A stretch of 64,000 nucleotides of DNA from Methyloversatilis sp. (GCA_017984755.1 JAGNYW010000001.1:93094-157093), one strand, 5' to 3'. Shown: positions 17,042 through 25,927, numbered from the stretch's first letter. Made by a program: numbers and translations. Notes: generated from the letters alone by a model not told the origin.

Positions 17042-19393
17042 ATGAGCGCTGCGCCCTTATCGAATCCGAATGCCGTACCGCCAGAGCGAGGGCGGGTGAT
17101 CAGCGACTGCCGCGATTTCACGATCCGGCGTCTGCGTGATTCGCTGCGCGGCATGCTGGAAAAGATTGAAGAGGACCTGGTCGCCCGTGCCGAGGCTGAA
17201 CTCGACCGTGACCAGCGCAACCTCTACATGTTCACCTGCGGCAAGGCCCGTCAGCAGTGGGCCGGCATCGAACAGACTTTCATCGATCACCTGACCCGCT
17301 ACTTTGACGCACGCGTGCGCGGTGATTCGCTCGATGCGGACAAGGGTGCTGCACCCAAATCGCTCGATGAGCTCAGTCTCGTCGGCGAAGATGACTTGAC
17401 ACAGGATCTCGCAGTACTCGAATTGACGCGAAAGCTGAAGGAACAGTGCGACGAGGAGTTGTTCGGTGTGGAGCAGCGCCTGGGTTCGCTGCTCGGCAAG
17501 TCCGACCCGACCGATCGCGATAATCCGCTCGGTACGGAAGGCGTTGCCAAGGCACTGCGCGCCGCCTGCGAAGAAGTCGATGCCAGTGTCCAGATGCGTC
17601 TGGTGCTGCTGCAGTCGCTCGAATCGCAGATTTCGCGCGAGCTGTCCAGGCTCTATCAGGATCTGAACGTTCGATTGCAGCGTCAGAACGTGCTGCCCGG
17701 GCTGCGCCGTGGTTTCCGCCGCAGCAGTGCTCGGACGGGCGGCGCCGGCGTGGCCCGTCCGCCCGTGCCGGGTGCCGGAACGCCAGCCGGCAGTGCGGTG
17801 CCTGTTGTCGGCAGTGGATATCCGGGTGGCGCTATGGCGCAGCAGGATTACGGTTTCACCACGTCGCTTACCGGTGCAGGTCTCGGTCAGTCAGGCGGTT
17901 TCGGCGACGCGGGCGCAGTCGGCATGGTCAGCGAAGCCGATGGAGACATCTACGCGATGCTGGCCCAGCTCGTCCAGGGGCAGATGGCAGCGCAGGGCAT
18001 TCCGTTGCCTGTTGCCGGTGCCGGCCCTGCAGGCATGACGACGCCGTTCGTTTTTGAAGCGCTGACGGCGCTGCAGGCGGATACCGATATGTCGGTGCCT
18101 GCGTCGGCGGCAGCCGGCTTCGGTGTGCCCCCCAATCTGCTGCGAGATTTCCGCACCTCAGAACTGGGGCGGCATCTCGGGCAGTTCGACGCCATCACGG
18201 TCGATATCGTCGCGATGCTGTTCGACCTGATCTTCGACGATGCGGACATCGCCGATCCGATCAAGGCACTGGTCGGCCGTCTGCAGATTCCGCTGGTCAA
18301 GGTGGCCATGCTGGATCGCAGCTTCTTTTCCAGCAAGGCCCACCCGGCACGCCACCTGCTCGACCTGATCTCGCAGTCGATGATGCGCTGGGGACGGGAT
18401 GTCGGGCACGACGACCCGCTCTACATCAAGCTGGCCGAGATCGTCGATCGCATCCTGCGTGACTTCGATCGCGATCTCAGTCTTTTCGAGGCGTGCAGCG
18501 TCGATCTGCAGAGTTTCATCGTTTCGCTCGAAGCGGAGGAAATGCAACGAGCCGAAGCGGCCTCGCTGATTGCCAGTGCGCGAGAGCAGGAGCGTCTGCG
18601 TCGGGAAGATGCTCGTCGCGCGGCCGAGGACGAAGTCGATGAGCGGTTGCGCAAACCCTTGCCCGGTGTCGTGCAGAGCCTGCTCGACGGCGTTTGGCGT
18701 CGCCTGCTGCGCAAGCTGGCGGACGGTGGCGCGGATACGGCGGTCGACTACCAGCAGGCGCTGGCAACAGCGGACGAACTCATATGGAGCGTCCAGCCCA
18801 AGGCGGATGCCGACGACCGTCGCGCGTTGATCAGCGCCCTGCCGGGCTTGCTGCGCAGGCTGAATCAGGGTTTCGATGGCGCCGGCACCCATCCGGCGGA
18901 CAAGCTGATGCTCCTCAATGGCCTGTTCGACCTGCATGCGCAGTGGATCAAGCCGGGGCTGACGCCGAGTGCGCCGGCTGTCGATCAATGGGTGCCCGAG
19001 GTCATCTCGGCAAATGACGATGTGCCAGCGCCTGAAGTGGTCAGCGAACATGTCGAGCAGGACGGATTCGACCTTGAAGACATTTCACTGAACCTGCCGG
19101 CACATCTGGATATTCAGGATCAGGATCGTCTGGTCGAACTCAGGCGCGGTGACTGGATCGAGTTTCTGCAGGCCGATGGCAACTTCGTGAGGATGCGCCT
19201 GAACTGGGTCAGTCCGCAGCGAGGCATCTATCTGTTCACCAATCCGGGATCGCCGCGTGCCATGTCGGTCGCCCCGGACGCACTTGCGCTTCAGCTGGCG
19301 CGCGGTGAGGCTCGGATCGTCGATGCGGCGCCGATGTTCGATCGTGCGGTGAGCCAGGCGCTCGGACAGCACGCACGCGCGTCAGCGCCTTAG
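17042..19393 (+). CDS. DUF1631 family protein under riboswitch control
   Basis: A 783-residue cytoplasmic protein without membrane segments or signal peptide. It matches the DUF1631 family by its N-terminal region (FTIRRLRDSLRGMLEKIEEDL), the central helical part (FDLIFDDADIADPIKALVGRLQIP, LLDLISQSMMRWG) and the C-terminal module (RRGDWIEFLQADGNFVRMRL). A Gly/Ala/Pro-rich low-complexity linker lies at about 225-320. The C-terminal module resembles PilZ-like beta barrels in layout, though I see no clear RxxxR motif. The function is unknown. The GEMM-I riboswitch in its leader says that its expression responds to c-di-GMP, which points to motility, attachment or surface behaviour. Confidence 0.85.
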   Translation: MSAAPLSNPNAVPPERGRVISDCRDFTIRRLRDSLRGMLEKIEEDLVARAEAELDRDQRNLYMFTCGKARQQWAGIEQTFIDHLTRYFDARVRGDSLDADKGAAPKSLDELSLVGEDDLTQDLAVLELTRKLKEQCDEELFGVEQRLGSLLGKSDPTDRDNPLGTEGVAKALRAACEEVDASVQMRLVLLQSLESQISRELSRLYQDLNVRLQRQNVLPGLRRGFRRSSARTGGAGVARPPVPGAGTPAGSAVPVVGSGYPGGAMAQQDYGFTTSLTGAGLGQSGGFGDAGAVGMVSEADGDIYAMLAQLVQGQMAAQGIPLPVAGAGPAGMTTPFVFEALTALQADTDMSVPASAAAGFGVPPNLLRDFRTSELGRHLGQFDAITVDIVAMLFDLIFDDADIADPIKALVGRLQIPLVKVAMLDRSFFSSKAHPARHLLDLISQSMMRWGRDVGHDDPLYIKLAEIVDRILRDFDRDLSLFEACSVDLQSFIVSLEAEEMQRAEAASLIASAREQERLRREDARRAAEDEVDERLRKPLPGVVQSLLDGVWRRLLRKLADGGADTAVDYQQALATADELIWSVQPKADADDRRALISALPGLLRRLNQGFDGAGTHPADKLMLLNGLFDLHAQWIKPGLTPSAPAVDQWVPEVISANDDVPAPEVVSEHVEQDGFDLEDISLNLPAHLDIQDQDRLVELRRGDWIEFLQADGNFVRMRLNWVSPQRGIYLFTNPGSPRAMSVAPDALALQLARGEARIVDAAPMFDRAVSQALGQHARASAP

Positions 19394-19427
19394 GCGCTGC
19401 GCGCGCCGAAATGGCGCCGAGGCGTCG

Positions 19428-19766
19428 TCAGCGTCGTGCCTGACGGTCATGCTTCTGGTGACGGATGTTCCGTCCGGTGCGGTCCTGCATGCCCTCGAGT
19501 CGATGAGCTTCCTTGCGATTCAGCTTGCCGTCGGCCAACGCTCTATTTTCGACACGGTCGATTTTCGACTGCTGGTGTTCGAGCCGGTCAGCTTCGTGCG
19601 CCGTGATCGATCCGTTCTCGATGCCCTTGTCGATACGGGTTTCCTGCCGGTCCTGTCGCTGATCCACCCGCTGTTGCATTCTTTCCGATGGGGTTGTCTG
19701 TGCCATCGCAGAGGCAGAGATGGCGGTGAGGAGCGTGAATGCAGCGGCAAGCGGGATGAATTTCAT
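19428..19766 (-). CDS. Secreted helical, Arg/Gln-rich small protein
   Basis: A 112-residue protein with a clear Sec signal peptide (about 1-23, cleaved near SAMAQ). The mature part is charged and predicted to be mostly helical, with a loose internal repeat: GIENGSITAHEADRLEHQQ and RALADGKLNRKEAHRLEGMQ, each of the form G-x-[IL]-[TN]-x-x-E-A-x-R-L. I do not recognise a named enzyme. It resembles small periplasmic proteins often found beside ECF sigma factor loci, and here it is divergent from such a locus across 174 bases. The function is unknown. Confidence 0.6.
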   Translation of the reverse strand: MKFIPLAAAFTLLTAISASAMAQTTPSERMQQRVDQRQDRQETRIDKGIENGSITAHEADRLEHQQSKIDRVENRALADGKLNRKEAHRLEGMQDRTGRNIRHQKHDRQARR

Positions 19767-19867
19767 GATTTTCTCCTGTGGCTCAGCGTAAGCGGAATGC
19801 GTCGGCTGTGCAGGTTGAACGGAGCATTCAGTCAGTCTCTTACGCGAAGATGCTGTAAGCGGATGTA

Positions 19868-19881
19868 ATACGCCCGCGTAT
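19868..19881. repeat. Inverted repeat, possible operator
   Basis: ATACGC-CC-GCGTAT, a perfect 6-bp dyad in the region between the divergent secreted-protein gene and the DUF3106-sigma operon. No known regulator site is recognised. Confidence 0.3.
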
Positions 19882-19940
19882 CACCGTCCTGCGCGTAAGA
19901 ATCCGGAGCGTCAGGCGTTGAATGCAAAACAACTTCATCG

Positions 19941-20393
19941 ATGGTCATGAATATCGTCCGTCATTCTCTCGTGCCGTTGCTTGCAACTCTGCTCTGCGTT
20001 GCCTGCGGGGTGACACGTGCCGATCCGCTCGAAGTGCCTGATCCCAAGGTCTGGAGCACGCTGCCCGCCGACGTCCGGGACGAGCGCGCACGTGCGCTGC
20101 GCGAGCAGTTGCGTGCTGTCACGCCCGCACAGCGCGCGCAGTTCCGGGCGCAGTTGCGCGAGCGCCTTTCGTCGCTCCCACCGGAACAGCGCCGGGAAAT
20201 TGCCGATCGCCTGCGCGGCGACTGGCAGGTGATGAGCGACAGCGATCGGGATCGTCTGCGTGCCGAGCGCCGGGCATACATACAATCCCTGTCGGCGGAC
20301 GAGCGTCGTGCGCTGCTGCGGGAGCGTCGTGAAATGCTGCAGCAGATGACTCCGGAAGAACGCAGCCGCTGGAAGCGCGAACTTGGCCGCTGA
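19941..20393 (+). CDS. DUF3106 periplasmic helical protein
   Basis: A 150-residue protein with an N-terminal signal sequence (about 1-27; a cysteine in LLCVACG makes a lipoprotein possible). The mature part is Arg-rich and helical, with the DUF3106 pattern of repeated PxxxR/QRxxxR units: SLPPEQRREIADRLRGDW, SLSADERRALLRERREML, QMTPEERSRW. Such proteins are thought to sit in the periplasm. Start may be 19941 or the ATG at 19947. Its stop overlaps the TTG start of the sigma factor gene, so the two are coupled. A sensory role for the sigma factor is my inference by analogy with CnrX-type sensors. Confidence 0.7.
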   Translation: MVMNIVRHSLVPLLATLLCVACGVTRADPLEVPDPKVWSTLPADVRDERARALREQLRAVTPAQRAQFRAQLRERLSSLPPEQRREIADRLRGDWQVMSDSDRDRLRAERRAYIQSLSADERRALLRERREMLQQMTPEERSRWKRELGR

Positions 20394-20973
20394 TCTGGGG
20401 ATTCCTCTGCTCGGCGGCCTGCTGCCGCAGGCGTGGCGTACCGAAGCCACCCTGCTGCGACAGGCATTGGCCGGAGAGCGCAACGCATCTGAGGAACTGG
20501 TGCGACGACTGTTGCCGCCGGCGCATGCGCTGGCCTGGCGATTGACCGGCAACGGAACGGAGGCCGAAGACATCGTGCAGGAAGCGTTCTGCCGATTGTG
20601 GCAGCTTGCCCCGCGCTTCGAGCCACGGGCCAGGGTGTCCACCCTGTTCACGACCATCGTGCGGAATCTCTGTATGGACCGCTTTCGCCGCCACCATGAA
20701 AACGCGGGTGAAGAGGCGCTTGAAGCCCTGGCGGATCCCGGCCGGACACCGGAAGAGAATTGGCTGGATGGAGTGCGCAGCGCGCGGCTGCATGATGCGC
20801 TGCGGCGTCTGCCATCACGCCAGCGTGCAGCATTGATGATGTGGGCCTGGCAGGAGTGCGACGTCGGCGAGATTGCACATGAACTGGGTGTGGCCGAAAA
20901 TGCAGCGCACCAGTTGCTGTTCCGGGCGCGCGCCCGGCTCAGGGCCTTGCTGTCGGGAGATGAACATGACTGA
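20383..20973 (+). CDS. ECF-like RNA polymerase sigma factor
   Basis: A 196-residue sigma-70 family factor with only regions 2 and 4. Region 2 spans about 30-100 (NGTEAEDIVQEAFCRLWQL, LFTTIVRNLCMDRFRR) and region 4 about 130-190 (LPSRQRAALMMWAWQECDVG, EIAHELGVAENAAHQLLFRARARL). The start is TTG at 20383, inside the end of the DUF3106 gene; the next in-frame start would remove the beginning of region 2. The following gene, a one-helix membrane protein, overlaps its end by 8 bases. The set DUF3106 - sigma - small membrane protein looks like a sensor/sigma/anti-sigma unit. Confidence 0.85.
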   Translation: MAADLGIPLLGGLLPQAWRTEATLLRQALAGERNASEELVRRLLPPAHALAWRLTGNGTEAEDIVQEAFCRLWQLAPRFEPRARVSTLFTTIVRNLCMDRFRRHHENAGEEALEALADPGRTPEENWLDGVRSARLHDALRRLPSRQRAALMMWAWQECDVGEIAHELGVAENAAHQLLFRARARLRALLSGDEHD

Positions 20974-21232
20974 ACATTTCAGGGACGACGCGCTGCGCAA
21001 CGATCTGCGCGCATTGCCGACACCGCCGCCTTCGGATGCATTGGTGCAGCGCGTGCTCGCGGGCATGCCCAGGCGACGCAGCCGGTCTGTGCCTCATTGG
21101 GTGACCGGGCTTGCCCTGTCGGGGTTCTTGCTGGCCGTCGTGATCGGTGTGTTCGAATACAGGGCCTGGCAGACCACCGAAGAGCTGGCACAACTCGATG
21201 AGTTGTCGATTGCATCGATGCTTGTCCTTTAG
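20966..21232 (+). CDS. Small membrane protein, putative anti-sigma factor
   Basis: An 88-residue protein with a hydrophilic N-terminal half (about 1-45, predicted cytoplasmic) and a single membrane helix at about 47-67 (VTGLALSGFLLAVVIGVF), then a short acidic tail. It has no zinc-binding anti-sigma motif. It overlaps the sigma factor gene by 8 bases, and small one-helix proteins in that position commonly bind and hold the sigma factor (as CnrY does). The assignment rests on context and topology, not on sequence similarity that I can name. Confidence 0.55.
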   Translation: MTEHFRDDALRNDLRALPTPPPSDALVQRVLAGMPRRRSRSVPHWVTGLALSGFLLAVVIGVFEYRAWQTTEELAQLDELSIASMLVL

Positions 21233-21297
21233 GCTACCTCATTCAGGTCATCCTTCATGTCCCGTGCAAAGGCGCATGTCATCGTATGGAGAAACGG

Positions 21298-21840
21298 ATG
21301 CTGATCGACCGCGGGAATTCGTCGCTGCTGCTGATAGACATGCAGGAGCGCCTGCTGCCCGCCATGGACGATGCCGGGTGCCTGCTGGACAACGTGCTCT
21401 GGCTGCTGAACATCGCACAGCGTCTGTCGCTGCCGGTCACGCTCAGTGAGCAGTATCCGAAGGGACTGGGCACGACGGTCGCGGCATTGCGCGATCTGAT
21501 TCCGGAACGGGACATCGTGTCGAAGATGCATTTTTCCTGCGTTGCAGATGGTTGTCTGCGCGGGGTGAGTGCCCTCGATCGTCCGCAGGTGGTGGTGTGC
21601 GGCATCGAGGCGCACATCTGCGTGCTGCAGAGCGCGATGGATCTTCAGTCGAGCGGCAAGCAGGTGTTCGTGGTGGCCGATTGCGTCGCGTCACGCGATC
21701 CGTACAACCGGAGCATCGCGCTCGAGCGCATGCGCCAGCACGGCATCGTCATCGTGTCGCGCGAAATGGTTGCATTCGAGTGGCTGGGTGTTTCGGGCAC
21801 GGAAGAATTCCGCGAAATCAGTCGCGCTTACCTGCGATAG
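21298..21840 (+). CDS. Isochorismatase-family hydrolase
   Basis: A 180-residue cysteine hydrolase of the isochorismatase-like superfamily (YcaC/MtnX-adjacent group). The catalytic triad is visible: Asp14 in LLLIDMQERLL, Lys in DIVSKMHFSC and the nucleophilic Cys in VVVCGIEAHICVLQSA, in the order and spacing of the family. The substrate is unknown; relatives act on amides of small acids. I chose the ATG at 21298 because GGAGAA lies six bases upstream; an in-frame ATG at 21286 also exists. The 3' end overlaps that of the convergent hydroxy-acid oxidase gene by 23 bases. Confidence 0.85.
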   Translation: MLIDRGNSSLLLIDMQERLLPAMDDAGCLLDNVLWLLNIAQRLSLPVTLSEQYPKGLGTTVAALRDLIPERDIVSKMHFSCVADGCLRGVSALDRPQVVVCGIEAHICVLQSAMDLQSSGKQVFVVADCVASRDPYNRSIALERMRQHGIVIVSREMVAFEWLGVSGTEEFREISRAYLR

Positions 21841-22864
21841 CCGCCACGCTGGCCTGGCCGCACAGCGCCATGCACAGTTCGAGTTCATCGCGCATCAGGC
21901 GGATGATGTGCGCGACACCCAGTGCGCCGTTTCCCGCCAGCCCCCAGATGTAAGGCCGTCCGACCAGTACGGCACGTGCGCCGGCCGCCAGCGCGCGGTG
22001 AACGTCGCTGCCGCTGTCGATGCCGCTGTCCAGCAGCACCGGAACATCCTGACCGACGGCCGACACGATGTCCGGCAGGGAAGACAGACTTGCTGGCGCA
22101 CCGCGCAGCACCCTCCCTCCGTGATTCGACACCACGAGCCCGTCGCAACCCAGTCGTGCCGCACGCACTGCGTCTTCCGCATGCAGCACGCCCTTGAGCA
22201 GCAACGGCAGTGTTGTCTGGTCACGCAGCCAGACGAGATCGTCCCAGGTCGGGGCCTGTGCCATCCAGCCGTCGAACACCTGACTCTGGCCGTCGGCGAT
22301 GCTGACCGGGTGCGTCGGTGCGTCGAGATTGACGGCGCCGACCTGTGCCGGAAGGACGAGCGTCGTCTGCTTGACCGGCGCATCGATGGTGAACACCACC
22401 GCTCTGACACCTGTCGCCTGCGCGCGGTCGAGCAGCCGGCGCGTCGCATCGCGACTGCCCTGCCAGTAGAGCTGGAACCATGGCGCGCGCCCGGCTGCGT
22501 GGGTGATGGCGTCGAAAGACTGGCTGGCCAGCGTGCTGATCACGATCTGTCCGTCCTGCGCGTGCGCCGCCATGGCGCTCGCCTGCTCGCCATCCGGGTG
22601 GTACAGGCGCTGGTAGGCAAGCGGTGCCAGCAGCATCGGGTGGCCCAACATCTCGCCGAACAACTCGATGCGGGTGTGACCACCGCGCACATCGGCCAGC
22701 GGCCGCGGCATCAGTGGTGCAGCATCGAATGCGGAACGGTTGGCGCGACCGCACGGTGTGTCGCGACCGTCGTCGAGGTAGTGCCAGATATCGGGATGCA
22801 GTCGCGATCGCGCCAGTTCGCGATAGTCGGCAATGGACTGCGGCAACGCCGGCCGCGTGTTCAT
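21818..22864 (-). CDS. FMN-dependent alpha-hydroxy-acid oxidase/dehydrogenase
   Basis: A 348-residue TIM-barrel flavoenzyme of the LldD/glycolate oxidase/lactate monooxygenase family, oxidising an L-2-hydroxy acid such as lactate. The catalytic His with its Arg is in VVSNHGGRVLRG; FMN-binding pieces include LLAPLAYQRLYHPDGE (residues about 80-95), LLLKGVLHAEDA and PVLLDSGIDSGSDV with LVGRPYIWGL. The N-terminus is shorter than in LldD. Its start overlaps the stop of the PKHD hydroxylase gene by 4 bases, so it is the second gene of an operon that starts beside a Fur-box-like site. Confidence 0.85.
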   Translation of the reverse strand: MNTRPALPQSIADYRELARSRLHPDIWHYLDDGRDTPCGRANRSAFDAAPLMPRPLADVRGGHTRIELFGEMLGHPMLLAPLAYQRLYHPDGEQASAMAAHAQDGQIVISTLASQSFDAITHAAGRAPWFQLYWQGSRDATRRLLDRAQATGVRAVVFTIDAPVKQTTLVLPAQVGAVNLDAPTHPVSIADGQSQVFDGWMAQAPTWDDLVWLRDQTTLPLLLKGVLHAEDAVRAARLGCDGLVVSNHGGRVLRGAPASLSSLPDIVSAVGQDVPVLLDSGIDSGSDVHRALAAGARAVLVGRPYIWGLAGNGALGVAHIIRLMRDELELCMALCGQASVAAIAGKRD

Positions 22865-23544
22865 GCGTCTCCCCAGCGGCGCAGCAGGTTGTGATAGATG
22901 CCGCTGAGCCTGACCATCGATGCTGTCTCTCCCAATTCCTGCCGCAGCGCGAGCAGCTCCATGTCGAGATCGAACAGCAGCCGTCGCTGTTCGGCGTCAC
23001 GCACCAGGCTCTGGATGAACATGAAGCAGCCGATGCGTTCGCCGCGCGTCACCGGCTGCACCTGATGCACCGACGATGACGGGTAAATCACCAGACTGCT
23101 GGCCGGCAGCTTGACTTCATGGCGGCCGAAGGTGTCTTCGATCACCAGTTCGCCGCCGTCGTAGTCGGCCGGATCCGACAGGAAAAGGGTTGCCGATACA
23201 TCGCAGCGCACATAGCCGCTGCCGTCGGGCAGCGCGCGCATCGCGTTGTCGACATGCGCGCCATACCGATTGCTGCTGCCGGCGTAGCGATTGAAGCAGG
23301 GGGGCACGATGCGATTCGGCAATGCCGCGCTGAAGAAGAGCGGTGACCGGCCGACCGCACTCAGCACGATGCGGCGCAGTTCCGGCAGCAGGGGGGCGTC
23401 TTCTGCCAGCTGTTCGTTGTTCTTGACTACAGAGGCCTGCGGCCCGGCGGTCACGCGTCCGCTCGTCCAGTTCGAGCGCGCGATCAGGGCGCGTAGCCGG
23501 CCGAGTTCGTCGGCGGTCAGCAGGTCATTCAGCGTCGTCAGCAT
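22861..23544 (-). CDS. Fe(II)/2-oxoglutarate PKHD-type hydroxylase (PiuC/YbiX-like)
   Basis: A 227-residue dioxygenase of the PKHD/PiuC family, usually encoded next to iron receptors. The iron ligands are visible as the HVD motif (YGAHVDNAMR) and the distal His in PSSSVHQVQPVTRG, with the 2-oxoglutarate-binding Arg following (GERIG). The start ATG at 23544 is the second candidate; the TTG at 23550 adds two residues. It is divergent from the TonB-dependent receptor and shares with it a 274-base region with a Fur-box-like palindrome, so iron-repressed expression is likely. Confidence 0.88.
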   Translation of the reverse strand: MLTTLNDLLTADELGRLRALIARSNWTSGRVTAGPQASVVKNNEQLAEDAPLLPELRRIVLSAVGRSPLFFSAALPNRIVPPCFNRYAGSSNRYGAHVDNAMRALPDGSGYVRCDVSATLFLSDPADYDGGELVIEDTFGRHEVKLPASSLVIYPSSSVHQVQPVTRGERIGCFMFIQSLVRDAEQRRLLFDLDMELLALRQELGETASMVRLSGIYHNLLRRWGDA

Positions 23545-23645
23545 ATGCAAGTCCCGAGAAGGAATGAGGCCTAAACCCGGAACGACGGGTGCGGTCCGCC
23601 GGTCGGGCTGCGAGCAGGATTTTGGGTTCTACTAATAAGGATTGT

Positions 23646-23664
23646 AATAAGAATAAATCGTATT
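23646..23664. promoter_or_regulatory. Fur-box-like palindrome between divergent iron genes
   Basis: AATAAGAATAAATCGTATT agrees at about 15 of 19 positions with an AATGAGAAT-N-ATTCTCATT type Fur site, in a locally AT-rich stretch. It is flanked by an outer inverted repeat ATTGTAA (23641-23647) / TTACAAT (23664-23670). It lies about 100 bases from the hydroxylase start and 155 bases from the TonB receptor start. Match judged by eye. Confidence 0.5.
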
Positions 23665-23818
23665 TACAATTCGGCACGTCGCGTTAACATTTGACCGATC
23701 CGCCAGCTGTGTCCGTCGCGGCTGATAGGCATTCGAGCGCGCCGATGACCGAACAGCCCGCCAACGGATATTCCGTCAGCCAGCCATCGATTCAACGCCA
23801 ACTGTTGACTGGAATGCC

Positions 23819-25927
23819 ATGAACACCTGCTTCAAAGTGCGCCCCCTTGCCTGGGCCGTGTCCGCTGCCGCGGCGTTGTTTGCCGGCCAGACCTCAGCCG
23901 AACCTGCGAAGGCTGTCGTGTTGCCGTCGATCAAGATATTCAGTGATGCCGGTACCCTGGACGTCACACCGGGATCCGGCGTGATCATTGACCAAGCGAC
24001 CATCGAAGCGACACAGCCGCTGAGCACCCAGGACGCATTGCGCCGCACACCGGGCATTCATGCCGTTGAAACAGAGGGTTACGGTTTCTATCCGCGCATC
24101 ACGATTCGCGGCATCGGCTCGGACATGAGTCGCAAGGTCCTGCTGCTCGAGGACGGCGCCCCCATTGCGCTGGGCCCATACACTGACCCGGCTGCCTATT
24201 ACAGTCCGCCGATCGAGCGCATGGAGCGCATCGAAGTACTCAAGGGCAGCGGCACGCTGCGCCACGGCCCCTCGACCATAGGCGGTGCGATCAACTACAT
24301 CACACGCAACCCGCCGACCACGCCGGGCGGGCGCGTCAAGGTCGGCATGGGTGGCGATGGCTACCGCAATGTGTTCGCCGAGTACGGCGGTACCTGGGAC
24401 AGTCTGCTCGGCAGCATCAGCGTGTTGCGCAAGGAGGGCGATGGCTGGCGCAACATGCCGTTCGAGGTGACCGACGTGGTGCTCAAGGGCGGGCTGGTCA
24501 TCGACGACCGGAATTTCCTCGGCATCAAGTTCACGCACTACGATCATGATGCAAACCACACCTATCTCGGTCTGACACAGCGCGAGTACGACAGCGATTA
24601 CAAGCAGAACAAGGCGGTGAACGACAAGATGTACCTGCGCCGCAACAGCGTGGACATCAATCATGAACTCGATCTCGGTGGCGGTGCCAGTCTGAAGACG
24701 CTGGTGTATTGGAACAACACGACTCGCGACTGGTGGCGGGAAGGATCCAGTCAGGCGACCGGCGTCAGCGTGATGAGCGGCCGTTCGGATGGTCGTCTGC
24801 GTGAATTCGATGTTGCCGGCATCGACATGCAGCTGGCGCTGCCGCACCGGACGTTCGGCATCGGCAATGACCTCGAGACAGGCGTGCGCTTCCATTGGGA
24901 AAAGATGCACAACCGTCGAGTCGAAGGCGCGCAGGGCTCGCCCGCCGCACACGTTATCGATCCGACCCGCAACAATGCGAATGCGATCAATGGTGTGCGC
25001 GAGGATGACGTGCGTCGGGCTCACGCACTGGCCGTTTTCGTGCAGAACCGTTTCCACCTGACCGACCGCTGGACGGTCACGCCCGGTGTGCGCGTCGAGA
25101 GCTACAAGCAGAAGCGCAATGTTGCTGTCTGGCAGCAGTTGGGTCCTTCTACCAGCAAGACCGAAAACACCGAGGTGGTTCCAGGCATCGGCACCACGTG
25201 GAAGATCTATCCGGATGCCACGCTGTTCGCCGGTGTGCATCGCGGATTCGCGCCGCCTCGTGTTCAGGACGCAATCGCCAACGACGGCAGCGCGGTCGAC
25301 CTCGATGCGGAGCGCAGCACCAATTACGAAGCGGGTGTGCGGGGCAGGTTCTCCCGCGGCAACTACGAAGTGACTGCCTTCCGTCTCGATTTCGACAACC
25401 AGCTCGTGTCACAGACCGAGTCGGGTGGCGCCGGCACGCAGCTCGCCAATGCGGGCAAGACGCTCAATCAGGGCATGGAATTTTCCGGGGATGTCGCGAT
25501 CGGCGCCGGGTTCAGCCTGGCCGGCAACTACACCTGGTTGCCGACGGCGAAACTTGACAGCACGCGCTTCATCGGTGGCGCCGACCGCAACGGCAATCGT
25601 CTCACTTATGCACCGAAGCATCTGGCAAATCTCAGACTTGCCTATGAACAGCCGGTCTGGAGTGCGAATGTCGGTCTGTCGCATGTCGGCGAACAGTTTG
25701 CCGATCTTGAAAACACGGAAGCGGGAAGTGCCAACGGCCGTGCCGGCATTCTGCCGAGCTACACGGTGTGGGATCTGAATGGCCGCATCAAGCTCGACCG
25801 GACCATCACGCTGTATGTCGCGGTGCGCAATCTGTTCGACCGGCAGTACATTGCATCGCGCGCACCCGAAGGCATCTTTCCGGGTATCGGTCGCCTGATG
25901 GAGATCGGTGTCGAAGCGCGCTTCTGA
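23819..25927 (+). CDS. TonB-dependent outer-membrane receptor, FecA-like
   Basis: A 702-residue outer-membrane transporter for a ferric chelate. A signal peptide of about 28 residues is followed by a TonB box-like start, the plug domain (about 50-160, QDALRRTPGIHAVETEGYGF, RITIRGIGSDMSRKVLLLED, ERMERIEVLKGSGTLRHG) and a 22-strand barrel ending in the usual C-terminal aromatic residue (EARF). The plug resembles the ferric citrate receptor FecA, but there is no N-terminal signalling extension and no fecIR pair nearby, so it is the non-transducing type. Placement opposite the PiuC-like hydroxylase supports a role in iron uptake. Confidence 0.88.
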   Translation: MNTCFKVRPLAWAVSAAAALFAGQTSAEPAKAVVLPSIKIFSDAGTLDVTPGSGVIIDQATIEATQPLSTQDALRRTPGIHAVETEGYGFYPRITIRGIGSDMSRKVLLLEDGAPIALGPYTDPAAYYSPPIERMERIEVLKGSGTLRHGPSTIGGAINYITRNPPTTPGGRVKVGMGGDGYRNVFAEYGGTWDSLLGSISVLRKEGDGWRNMPFEVTDVVLKGGLVIDDRNFLGIKFTHYDHDANHTYLGLTQREYDSDYKQNKAVNDKMYLRRNSVDINHELDLGGGASLKTLVYWNNTTRDWWREGSSQATGVSVMSGRSDGRLREFDVAGIDMQLALPHRTFGIGNDLETGVRFHWEKMHNRRVEGAQGSPAAHVIDPTRNNANAINGVREDDVRRAHALAVFVQNRFHLTDRWTVTPGVRVESYKQKRNVAVWQQLGPSTSKTENTEVVPGIGTTWKIYPDATLFAGVHRGFAPPRVQDAIANDGSAVDLDAERSTNYEAGVRGRFSRGNYEVTAFRLDFDNQLVSQTESGGAGTQLANAGKTLNQGMEFSGDVAIGAGFSLAGNYTWLPTAKLDSTRFIGGADRNGNRLTYAPKHLANLRLAYEQPVWSANVGLSHVGEQFADLENTEAGSANGRAGILPSYTVWDLNGRIKLDRTITLYVAVRNLFDRQYIASRAPEGIFPGIGRLMEIGVEARF

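Noticed and set aside
19428-19766. EF-hand calcium-binding protein
   Set aside because: The two similar units have a helix-loop look, but the loop lacks the DxDxDG pattern and the spacing of calcium ligands.
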